DNA of 33,650 nt from an uncultured Clostridia bacterium (GTDB lineage Bacteria; Bacillota; Clostridia; Oscillospirales; Oscillospiraceae): positions 1 through 33,650 of the forward strand of contig CAMHEN010000009.1 of NCBI GenBank assembly GCA_946184165.1, read 5' to 3'. Of the stretch, positions 7,882 through 13,389 are shown piece after piece. Positions within the stretch are counted from its first letter, which is position 1, and each line of letters begins with the position of its first letter. Under the pieces are notes generated by a model. That model was not told the origin of the DNA and made no database searches. It saw only the letters and a list, made by a program, of their open reading frames with translations. The position numbers were made by a program, and so were the translations under genes.

Positions 7882-8761
7882 GCTGCTGATCGTGGGCGCG
7901 GGCGCCGCGGGGCTTTCCGCAGCCGTATCCGCCTGGGACGCAGGCTGCCGGGATATCCGCATTGCAGACCGGGCGTCCGCTCCCGGCGGAGTGCTGCCCC
8001 AGTGCATACACCGGGGCTTTGGGCTTTCGACCTTCGGCGAGGAGCTTTCCGGTCCGTCGTATGCCGAACGGCTTCTTGCGGCACTTTCAAGTACCGGCGT
8101 GCATCTCTCTCTCGATACAGAGGTACTCTCCGTTTCTCACGACAAAACCGCGCTGTTATCACGCCGCGGCTGTGTAAGCCGTGTGCGTTTTGAGCGTCTG
8201 ATCCTCGCTTCCGGCTGCCGGGAAAAAACCATCGGCTCACTGCCTGTCTTCGGGACACGCCCTGCCGGGATCTTCACCGCGGGGCAGGCACAGGAGACGA
8301 TCAATCTTCGGCATCAGGATTTGGGCCGTGAGGTGCTGATCCTCGGCAGCGGAGATCTCGGCATGATCATGGCCCGCCGCTTCTCGCTGGAGGGAAAACA
8401 TGTGATCGCCGTTTTGGAGCAGGCGGCACATTACGGCGGCATGGCGAGAAACTACCATCGCTGCATGGAGATGTATCAGATCCCGCTGCGATGCCGCATG
8501 ACCGTACGGAAAATCCACGGACAGGGCCGTATTTCCGGTGTGACTGCCGTACATCTGGACAGCGGTGAGCAGGAGTATATCGCCTGCGACACCCTTGTCA
8601 CGGCGCTGGGCCTGATCCCGGAGAGAGCGCTTGTACAGGGTCTGGAGGCTTCCCCCTGGCTCAGCCTCGCGGGCAACTGCTGCCGGGTGTACGATATCGT
8701 GGATTCCGCCGCTTCCCAGGCGCAGCGTATCGGGCATGAAGCCGGTACTTCACTTTTGTAA
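7868..8761 (+). CDS. NAD(P)/FAD-dependent oxidoreductase (partner of the GlpA-like protein)
   Basis: A 297-residue pyridine nucleotide-disulfide oxidoreductase-type protein. It has an N-terminal FAD fold (LLIVGAGAAGLSAAVSAW), the family segment GGVLPQCIHRGFGLSTFGEELSGPSYAER, a second dinucleotide fold (EVLILGSGDLGMIMARRF) and a C-terminal flavin-contact segment (LSLAGNCCRVYDIVDS). The ATG at 7868 overlaps the previous gene by 14 bases. The frame is open further upstream, but that stretch is out-of-frame coding sequence of the preceding gene. Relatives I know are about 400 residues or longer, so this is a compact version, shortened near the C-terminus. The DUF1667 protein that usually follows is absent, with a molbindin in its place. 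Confidence 0.82.
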   Translation: MEHVKLLIVGAGAAGLSAAVSAWDAGCRDIRIADRASAPGGVLPQCIHRGFGLSTFGEELSGPSYAERLLAALSSTGVHLSLDTEVLSVSHDKTALLSRRGCVSRVRFERLILASGCREKTIGSLPVFGTRPAGIFTAGQAQETINLRHQDLGREVLILGSGDLGMIMARRFSLEGKHVIAVLEQAAHYGGMARNYHRCMEMYQIPLRCRMTVRKIHGQGRISGVTAVHLDSGEQEYIACDTLVTALGLIPERALVQGLEASPWLSLAGNCCRVYDIVDSAASQAQRIGHEAGTSLL

Positions 8762-8806
8762 ACATACGGGTTTATCTGTATGATCAAAGAATAAGGAGAA
8801 ATCATT

Positions 8807-9019
8807 ATGAAGCTCAGCGCAAGAAATCAGTTCAAGGGCACCGTCACAGAGATTCAGGAGGGCGCGGTCAACGGGATCGTAAAGCTGGATATCGGCGGCG
8901 GGAACATCATCAGTTCCGTCATCACCATGGCCTCGATCCGTGAGCTCGGCCTGCAGGTCGGCGGCACAGCTTATGCCGTCATCAAGGCCAGCAACGTCAT
9001 GATCGGCGTGGACGAGTGA
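8807..9019 (+). CDS. mop: Molbindin (single TOBE/Mop domain, molybdate/tungstate-binding)
   Basis: A 70-residue cytoplasmic protein made of one Mop/TOBE domain: KLSARNQFKGTVTEIQEGAVNGIVKLDIGGGNIISSVIT, then a second half ending AVIKASNVMIGVDE. Molbindins assemble into hexamers that bind molybdate or tungstate and act as an oxyanion store or buffer. AAGGAG lies just upstream of the ATG. It is the last gene of the operon, 45 bp after the oxidoreductase and followed by a terminator. Confidence 0.92.
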   Translation: MKLSARNQFKGTVTEIQEGAVNGIVKLDIGGGNIISSVITMASIRELGLQVGGTAYAVIKASNVMIGVDE

Positions 9020-9028
9020 ACAAAAATC

Positions 9029-9059
9029 GCGGGCTACAGCGAAATAAGCTGCAGCCCGC
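9029..9059. terminator. Bidirectional intrinsic terminator
   Basis: GCGGGCTACAGC (9029-9040) pairs with GCTGCAGCCCGC (9048-9059), with one mismatch and a 7-base loop. An A-run (9022-9026) on the left gives a T-run for minus-strand transcripts, and GTTTTA follows on the right. It separates the molbindin operon from the convergent small gene. Confidence 0.8.
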
Positions 9060-9063
9060 AGTT

Positions 9064-9318
9064 TTATCCTCCCGCGGAGATGAAGCGCAGGACAAAGCGA
9101 TGATGGAACAATTGTGTCTCCCTGTCGCCGCCTTCAAAGACAAGCCGTGTCTGCGGGAAGGCAAATGATCCGAGAATACGCGGCGGCAAAGAGGTCAGGC
9201 TGATCGTGACGCTTCCGTCGGAATAGCGGTCAGACCCTGTTATGTACAGTTTTTCCTCTTCAAGCAGGTATTCCCGTATCCGCTCCGGGGCGATCCCCCA
9301 AATCTCGCAGATCCTCAT
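9064..9318 (-). CDS. Small hypothetical protein
   Basis: An 84-residue cytoplasmic protein that I do not recognise. It begins MRICEIWGIAPERIREYLLE, is predicted helical at the N-terminus, then becomes beta-rich (SDGSVTISLTSL, TRLVFEGGDRETQLFHHRFVLRF). The ATG at 9318 is preferred over upstream starts because GGGAGGAG ends about 3 bases before it. It converges on the molbindin through a shared terminator and is divergent from tupA, sharing the control region with the repeat array at 9388-9422. It may therefore belong to the tungstate regulon. Function unknown. Confidence 0.65.
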   Translation of the reverse strand: MRICEIWGIAPERIREYLLEEEKLYITGSDRYSDGSVTISLTSLPPRILGSFAFPQTRLVFEGGDRETQLFHHRFVLRFISAGG

Positions 9319-9362
9319 GGTCTCCTCCCGCAGTATTATTGTCACCTATCATATACCGGCCG

Positions 9363-9375
9363 GGGCAAATTGCCC
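9363..9375. promoter_or_regulatory. Short perfect palindrome in the 9064/tupA divergent region
   Basis: GGGCAA-A-TTGCCC is a perfect 13-bp palindrome, 45 bp upstream of the small minus-strand gene and 12 bp before the repeat array. It could be an operator. No second copy was found to support this. Confidence 0.3.
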
Positions 9376-9387
9376 AGTAAGTTTTTC

Positions 9388-9422
9388 ATGCTGTTTCATT
9401 CAATTTCGTGCTGTTTGGCACA
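9388..9422. promoter_or_regulatory. Candidate operator upstream of tupA: second copy of the phased 10-bp array
   Basis: The plus strand reads ATGCTGTTT, CATTCAATTT, CGTGCTGTTT, GGCAC, placing TTT cores exactly 10 bp apart. On the minus strand the boxes are CAAACAGCAC, GAAATTGAAT, GAAACAGCAT. The aor/regulator array at 1961-1995 has the boxes GAAATAATAC, GAAACGATGC, GAAACAGCAC. It ends 18 bp before the tupA -35 box, a position compatible with activation or with blocking polymerase. Confidence 0.55.
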
Positions 9423-9440
9423 ATCCGTTTTCGCACATGA

Positions 9441-9469
9441 TTGAATAAGCAAAAGAACAATGCTAAACT
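9441..9469 (+). promoter_or_regulatory. Promoter of tupABC with extended -10
   Basis: TTGAAT (9441-9446) and TAAACT (9464-9469) are 17 bp apart, with TGC directly before the -10 box (extended -10). Transcription would start near 9476, giving a leader of about 113 bases that includes the structure at 9502-9554. Confidence 0.6.
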
Positions 9470-9484
9470 GCATACAGTCGAATA

Positions 9485-9554
9485 CGCTTTCGGAAAGCGG
9501 TGGACGAGCCTCTTTTCCGGTGCGGAAGCGGCACGTTTTTCGTGCGCTCTGTCC
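9485..9554 (+). promoter_or_regulatory. Structured leader of tupA: hairpin plus three-way junction
   Basis: A hairpin, CGCTTT-CGG-AAAGCG (9485-9499), precedes a compact junction. P1 is GGACGAGC (9502-9509) with GCTC-T-GTCC (9546-9554, one bulged base). P2 is TTCCG (9515-9519) with CGGAA (9523-9527). P3 is GCACG (9531-9535) with CGTGC (9541-9545) and abuts P1. A T-run follows at 9567-9573, just before the ribosome site. It could be a regulatory RNA for tungstate uptake. I cannot match it to the molybdenum-cofactor riboswitch. Confidence 0.4.
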
Positions 9555-9588
9555 GGGGAAGGGGAATTTTTTTATGGAGGAAACGCAT

Positions 9589-10551
9589 ATGAAAAAGTTT
9601 GTATCCCTGCTGATCGTTCTGCTCATGGTCCTCTCTCTGTCGGCTGTTCCCGCCTCGGCGGACGGTCTGGTTGTCGATACCTGCATCCTCAAGGAAGCGG
9701 ACGACGCCATGATCAACAACTACAGCCTGCTGGCCGTGAATCCCGAGGCTCCCTTCGTGGATGCGGACGGCAACGCGGTCAAGGATGTGGAACTTAACAC
9801 CGTCGGCGCCGCCGCGCTTATTAACTGGCTGCTCAGCGAGGAGGGTCAGGAGCTGGCCGCCAAGTACGGCTTTGAAGAGTACGGCGAATACCTGTTCTAT
9901 CTCAAGGACGGACGCCCCGTCTCCACCGCGGAGATCCCCGCAGCCACCGAGGAAACCAGGCTGGTCCGCCTTTCCACCACCACCTCTGTCAACGACTCCG
10001 GTCTGCTGGGTTACCTGTTGCCCATCTTTGAGGAGAAGTACGGTTACGAGGTCGAGGTTTATTCCGCCGGTACCGGCAAGTCTATCGCGAACGCAAAGAT
10101 GGGCAACGCCGATCTGATCCTGGTCCACTCCAAAAAGCAGGAGGAGGCTTTCATTGCCGACGGCTTCTCTTATGTGATCGACGGCATGGAAAATGAGCGC
10201 CTGAACTGGATGTACAATTTCTTCGTGCTCTGCGGCCCGTCTGCGGACCCCGCAGGCGTGAAGGACGCCGCTGACGTCAAGGCCGCCTTCAAAGCCATTG
10301 CCGACGGCAAGTACACCTTTATCTCCCGCGGTGACGGTTCCGGTACGCACACCAAGGAGCTGAGCCTGTGGCCGGAGGATCTGGGCATCACGGCTGAGGC
10401 TGAGAGCTTCAAGGACTACACCGACTGGTACATCTCCGCCAACACCGGCATGGGTGCCTGCCTCGTCATGGCCGAGCAGATGGGCGCTTACATCCTCACC
10501 GACAAGGCGACCTTCCTGACCTTTGTCGCCAATGATGGCGTCATGGGATAA
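9589..10551 (+). CDS. tupA: Tungstate-binding protein of ABC transporter (TupA), circularly permuted
   Basis: A 320-residue secreted solute-binding protein. Residues 1-24 are a signal peptide. The family ligand motif, normally near the mature N-terminus, is at residues 129-133 (STTTS in RLSTTTSVNDSGLLGYLLP). It is followed by normal TupA order: YSAGTGKSIANAKMGNADL, FISRGDGSGTHTKELSLW, NTGMGACLVMAEQMGAYILTD. The chain then stops at DGVMG. The segment that should come next is instead at residues about 25-105 (MINNYSLLAVNPEA, then INWLLSEEGQELAAKYGF and EYLFYLKDG). The order is therefore C-terminal part, linker, N-terminal part. ATG at 9589 follows GGAGG with 8-base spacing. It should deliver tungstate to TupB/TupC for AOR. 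Confidence 0.9.
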   Translation: MKKFVSLLIVLLMVLSLSAVPASADGLVVDTCILKEADDAMINNYSLLAVNPEAPFVDADGNAVKDVELNTVGAAALINWLLSEEGQELAAKYGFEEYGEYLFYLKDGRPVSTAEIPAATEETRLVRLSTTTSVNDSGLLGYLLPIFEEKYGYEVEVYSAGTGKSIANAKMGNADLILVHSKKQEEAFIADGFSYVIDGMENERLNWMYNFFVLCGPSADPAGVKDAADVKAAFKAIADGKYTFISRGDGSGTHTKELSLWPEDLGITAEAESFKDYTDWYISANTGMGACLVMAEQMGAYILTDKATFLTFVANDGVMG

Positions 10552-10561
10552 TTGCGGAACC

Positions 10562-10590
10562 TTGATTTGAAAGCCAAGATAGGATACAAT
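10562..10590 (+). promoter_or_regulatory. Possible internal promoter before tupB
   Basis: TTGATT (10562-10567) and TACAAT (10585-10590) are 17 bp apart. The predicted start falls inside the hairpin at 10594-10618, so this could be a chance match. Confidence 0.3.
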
Positions 10591-10593
10591 AAC

Positions 10594-10618
10594 AGCCGCG
10601 GAGTTTCTCTCCGCGGCT
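10594..10618 (+). terminator. Intercistronic hairpin (attenuator) between tupA and tupB
   Basis: AGCCGCGGAG (10594-10603) pairs perfectly with CTCCGCGGCT (10609-10618) around a 5-base loop, followed by the weak T-tract ATTCTT. A partial terminator or mRNA-stabilising hairpin after the binding-protein gene would allow more TupA than TupB/TupC to be made, a common arrangement in ABC importer operons. Confidence 0.6.
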
Positions 10619-10641
10619 ATTCTTAAAAGGACTGTGCAGCT

Positions 10642-11328
10642 ATGGGTTCTTCTGTTCGTAAGGCGATCGAGCTGATCCTTTCGGCCGATCCTGAGCTTTT
10701 GAATATACTCTCGACCACAGCCAGGGTCTGTCTGACGAGTTCGGTCCTTGCCCTGCTCATCGGTGTGCCCGTGGGGATCCTGTTCGGAGCAGAGCGCTTC
10801 CCCGGCCGAAAGGTGCTGCTGGTGCTCAACCGCACGCTGATCGGCATGCCGCCGGTGGTCTGCGGCCTGCTGTTCTATATGCTTTTTTCGGGGGTCGGGC
10901 CTTTCCGGCATCTCCACTGGCTCTTCACGGTGAAGCTGATGATTCTGGCCCAGGTCGTCCTCATTACGCCCATTATCATCGGGGTCATGGAGACCTTTGT
11001 GGCAGATACCGCGCCCGCCCTGCGCGAGACTGCCAAGGGCCTCGGCTTCGGCCGGCTCAAAGAATACAGGCTTCTGATAAATGAATGCCTGTACTCGATT
11101 TTTTCCGCCTATCTGCTGAGCTTTGCGCGCGCGATCGCAGAAGTCGGCGCCGTGGCCATGGTCGGCGGCGCCATTGCCTGGAAAACCAATGTGATGACCA
11201 CCGCCATCATGATGTACACCAATCGCGGCAGCTTCACGCTGGGCATCGCCCTGGGACTTATTCTGCTGAGCCTCTCTCTGCTTGTGAACATTATACTCAG
11301 CGTGATGCAGGGGAGGCTGAGCCGATGA
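10642..11328 (+). CDS. tupB: Tungstate ABC transporter permease (TupB)
   Basis: A 228-residue integral membrane protein of the binding-protein-dependent permease family. It has about five or six hydrophobic segments and the EAA-type cytoplasmic loop around ALRETAKGLGFGRLKEYRLLINE. The segment RAIAEVGAVAMVGGAIAWKTNVMTTAIMM fits TupB/WtpB-like oxyanion permeases. The ATG at 10642 has AAAGGA upstream. The stop codon overlaps the tupC start (ATGA), so the two are translationally coupled. It should dimerise to form the channel for tungstate delivered by TupA. Confidence 0.92.
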   Translation: MGSSVRKAIELILSADPELLNILSTTARVCLTSSVLALLIGVPVGILFGAERFPGRKVLLVLNRTLIGMPPVVCGLLFYMLFSGVGPFRHLHWLFTVKLMILAQVVLITPIIIGVMETFVADTAPALRETAKGLGFGRLKEYRLLINECLYSIFSAYLLSFARAIAEVGAVAMVGGAIAWKTNVMTTAIMMYTNRGSFTLGIALGLILLSLSLLVNIILSVMQGRLSR

Positions 11329-11978
11329 GGACGACGGCTTTTACCAAAACTTATAACAAACGCGTTGTGCTCTCCCTGCCGGAGCTTACGCTGCCGGAGG
11401 GAAACATCACGGCAGTCATCGGGTCAAACGGCAGTGGGAAATCCACATTTGCGAAGATCCTTGCCGGGACCGAACGCGCCGATGATAAAAGACCGATCCT
11501 GTACAATGCCTCCGTGGGCTATCTGCCGCAGAAGAGCTTCCCGTTTCGCATGAGTACGGAGAAAAACATCCTGCAGAACGGAAATGACCCTTTGCGTGCA
11601 AGGGCACTGATGAAGGAACTTGGAATCGACGCCCTTGCCGGGCAGAGCGCGAAAAAGCTCTCGGGAGGTGAGGCAGCCCGTATGGCGCTGTGTCGTATTC
11701 TGATGAAGCGTTATGACCTGCTGATTCTGGACGAGCCCGCCGCCGCCATGGATATGGAATCCACGCTTGCCGCGGAAAGACTGATCCGACAGTACTGTGC
11801 CGAGACCGGCTGCGCTGTTCTGCTCATCACGCACAGCATCGGCCAGGCGCGCAGGCTCTCCGATCAATTGCTTTTCCTTCAGGGCGGGAAACTGATCGAA
11901 CAGGGAGCAAGCGCACAGCTTTTGTCTGCACCGCAGTGCGAGGAAACAAAACGCTTTTTGGAATTCTATGGAAGGTAA
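11325..11978 (+). CDS. tupC: Tungstate ABC transporter ATPase (TupC)
   Basis: A 217-residue ABC ATPase. Walker A is at residues 33-41 (GSNGSGKST), the signature LSGGE begins at 112, Walker B is LLILDEP (132-138), and the H-loop His is in LLITHS. It is short and ends soon after the switch region, without a C-terminal TOBE domain, as usual for TupC. The ATG at 11325 overlaps the tupB stop by 4 bases and follows GGGAGG. The frame is open upstream, but that part is out-of-frame tupB sequence. It energises tungstate import with TupA and TupB. Confidence 0.92.
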   Translation: MRTTAFTKTYNKRVVLSLPELTLPEGNITAVIGSNGSGKSTFAKILAGTERADDKRPILYNASVGYLPQKSFPFRMSTEKNILQNGNDPLRARALMKELGIDALAGQSAKKLSGGEAARMALCRILMKRYDLLILDEPAAAMDMESTLAAERLIRQYCAETGCAVLLITHSIGQARRLSDQLLFLQGGKLIEQGASAQLLSAPQCEETKRFLEFYGR

Positions 11979-11996
11979 GTCATATCATGATATGAC
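11979..11996. repeat. Perfect 18-bp palindrome directly after tupC
   Basis: GTCATATCATGATATGAC starts with the base after the tupC stop codon. It has no T-run, so it is not a canonical terminator. It could protect the mRNA 3' end, bind a protein, or be a chance palindrome. The remainder up to 12124 shows no gene. Confidence 0.4.
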
Positions 11997-12124
11997 CGCA
12001 CATCGCGACTGATCCGGTGGAAGCGCACGATGCCGGAGAGCTTGGGGTGCTTTTCGCTTCCCCTGACAGACGCCTGCGCGTCCGGGCCCGCGGCGCCGTG
12101 AGCAAGTGCGAAGTATGAAAACGG

Positions 12125-12913
12125 ATGTCAAAACCGGAATTTGGATTGATCCTCTCCGGAATGCCGGATATATGGTGCCTTCATTTGTACGGATGCAGGG
12201 ACATCACCATCAGCGGGATCTTCGTCGATGCGGAGTATTCCCCAAAAGGCGGGCTGCGCGCCTATACCGACAACGATGACGGGATCGTGCTTGATTCCTG
12301 TGAAAACCCAGTAATTCAAGATTCCGTGATCCGCTGCCATGACGACTGCATTTCTGTCAAGTCCGGCAAAGGGGAATACGCCCGGCTTCATCCGCGTCTT
12401 TCCCGGAACATTCAGATCCACGGCTGTACCTTCCACCTGGGCAGCGGCATCGCCATCGGCAGCGAGATGTCCGGCGGGATTGAGGATGTTGAGATCCGGG
12501 GCTGCCGCTTTCTGGACACGTTCAGCCTGTTCTGCCTGAAAACCGCGCGCTCCAGAGGCGGGTATATTCGCAGGATCAGGCTCCGGGACTGTACGCTTGA
12601 GAGCCGGGACCCGGGGATCTTTTCCAATCGGAAGCACAAGGGTGTCGTTTATATGGACGCATCCTACAAGGAGAGCAACCCCGTCAATGTGGAAGATATC
12701 CCGATCCCGGAGGTTGCGGATATCCATATCTCTGACGTAAGCATCCATACGCTCGCCGAAAGAATGCTATATATCCACGGCCTGTACGAGAGACCGTTTC
12801 AAAATATCCTGCTTGAACGCATTTCCTCCAACTGCGCGGCGCCTGACGATATCGTGGATGCCGAAATCAGTGGAGATTATGCCCTTATACTAGAACCTCA
12901 TAAAAACCTTTAA
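12125..12913 (+). pseudogene. 5'-truncated GH28 (polygalacturonase-type) remnant
   Basis: The 262-residue frame is the central and C-terminal part of a glycosyl hydrolase family 28 right-handed beta-helix. It has the NTDG-type block as NDDGIVLDSC, the catalytic-type Asp pair in CHDDCISVKSG, GIAIGSEMSGG, and an RIKT-like block altered to CLKTARSRGG. The usual Gly-His-Gly before IGSE appears as GSG, and the Arg of RIKT is Cys, so key active-site residues seem lost. About 150-200 residues expected at the N-terminus are missing, there is no signal peptide or good ribosome site, and a stop lies three codons upstream of the ATG. The last codons and stop (TAA 12911-12913) lie within the repeat element starting at 12887. 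GH28 enzymes cleave pectin, but this copy is probably inactive. Confidence 0.7.
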
Positions 12914-13191
12914 TTTCTTAAAGGTTTTTATAGCACCGTAAGGTGCGTAGAGGTTCTGTATGAGACGCATTTTCAGCGCCTTTGCGCTGAAAATGCCGCG
13001 GGAACCGCGGCTTATCTGATTAAACACCCATGCGTCGCAATCCGCTCCACAACGCATGAAAGCTCATAACGCATGGGTGTTTTTCGCATCTGTTTCGGTT
13101 GCCGCGTGAGCGGCGAGAAACAGGCGCTTGGATCAATCTTTACTGTGGAAGCGGAGCTTTCACAGTAAATCTTTTAATCAGATAATAGTAT
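12887..13191 (+). repeat. Multi-hairpin structured repeat, copy A (long form)
   Basis: The element starts ATACTA and ends TAGTAT. Stem S1, 12892-12899 with 12950-12957, encloses S2 (perfect 14 bp, 12900-12913 with 12918-12931) and S3 (GCACC 12933-12937 with GGTGC 12942-12946), forming a three-way junction. Then come S4 (perfect 13 bp, 12967-12979 with 12984-12996), S5 (GCCGCGG 12995-13001 with CCGCGGC 13005-13011) and S6 (perfect 13 bp, 13012-13024 with 13173-13185). S6 encloses about 148 extra bases with their own hairpins. Copy B at 19935-20093 is inverted, lacks the insert and has compensatory changes in S2, S3, S4 and S5. No coding capacity was seen. It may be a hairpin-mobile element or a structured RNA. 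Confidence 0.8.
13024..13169 (+). repeat. Hairpin-rich insert within the S6 arm of copy A
   Basis: Three nested hairpins occur in series. The first is perfect 12 bp (13024-13035 with 13069-13080), followed by TTTT. The second is CTGTTTC (13090-13096) with GAAACAG (13117-13123), enclosing GCCGC/GCGGC. The third is perfect 9 bp (TTTACTGTG 13139-13147 with CACAGTAAA 13161-13169), enclosing AAGC/GCTT. Copy B has only a short loop here, so this is either a module gained by copy A or one lost from copy B. Confidence 0.6.
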
Positions 13192-13202
13192 TAGATACTG
13201 TT

Positions 13203-13257
13203 CACCGATATAAATGCTTCCTTGTATCGGTGAGGCATCGTGCTGAAGCACGCTGCC
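13203..13257 (+). other. Two further hairpins between repeat copy A and the terminator
   Basis: CACCGATA (13203-13210) pairs with TATCGGTG (13225-13232). GGCA...CGTGC (13234-13243) pairs with GCACG...TGCC (13248-13257). The gap 12914-13389 contains no convincing gene and is almost wholly occupied by such stems plus the terminator at 13292, which suggests a structured untranslated transcript. Confidence 0.45.
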
Positions 13258-13291
13258 ATTTTTGTGCCAAAAGGCATAAACGATAAAGAGT

Positions 13292-13332
13292 ACTCCCTGG
13301 CTCAGACGAATTGAGCCGGGGAGTCCGTTTTT
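13292..13332 (+). terminator. Strong intrinsic terminator
   Basis: ACTCCCTGGCTCA (13292-13304) pairs with TGAGCCGGGGAGT (13312-13324) at 12 of 13 positions plus a T-run (13328-13332). It ends plus-strand transcription from the repeat region, opposite the convergent ABC gene. On the minus strand the downstream T-content is weaker, so it may act poorly in that direction. Confidence 0.8.
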
Positions 13333-13389
13333 CCTCAGACGGCATATTTGCACAGGACAGGCCCTTGCTCGGGCAGTCTTGCAGAGGAT

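Noticed and set aside
9502-9573. Intrinsic terminator before tupA
   Set aside because: The T-run at 9567-9573 is 12 bases beyond the P1 stem, with a purine-rich gap, so it does not form a stem directly followed by T residues.
9476-9588. Molybdenum-cofactor riboswitch upstream of tupA
   Set aside because: The leader is too short, and I do not see the conserved core I associate with that riboswitch. Kept only as an unassigned structured leader.
11085-11324. N-terminal extension of TupC
   Set aside because: This upstream frame overlaps the tupB coding region in another frame, and the ATPase fold begins at the ATGA overlap at 11325.
12887-13191. tRNA or tmRNA gene in the hairpin-rich region
   Set aside because: Despite cloverleaf-like stems, there is no T-loop TTCRANY sequence, anticodon arm geometry or CCA/acceptor arrangement.
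12887-13191. CRISPR array
   Set aside because: The stems are different inverted repeats, not regularly spaced direct repeats with spacers.
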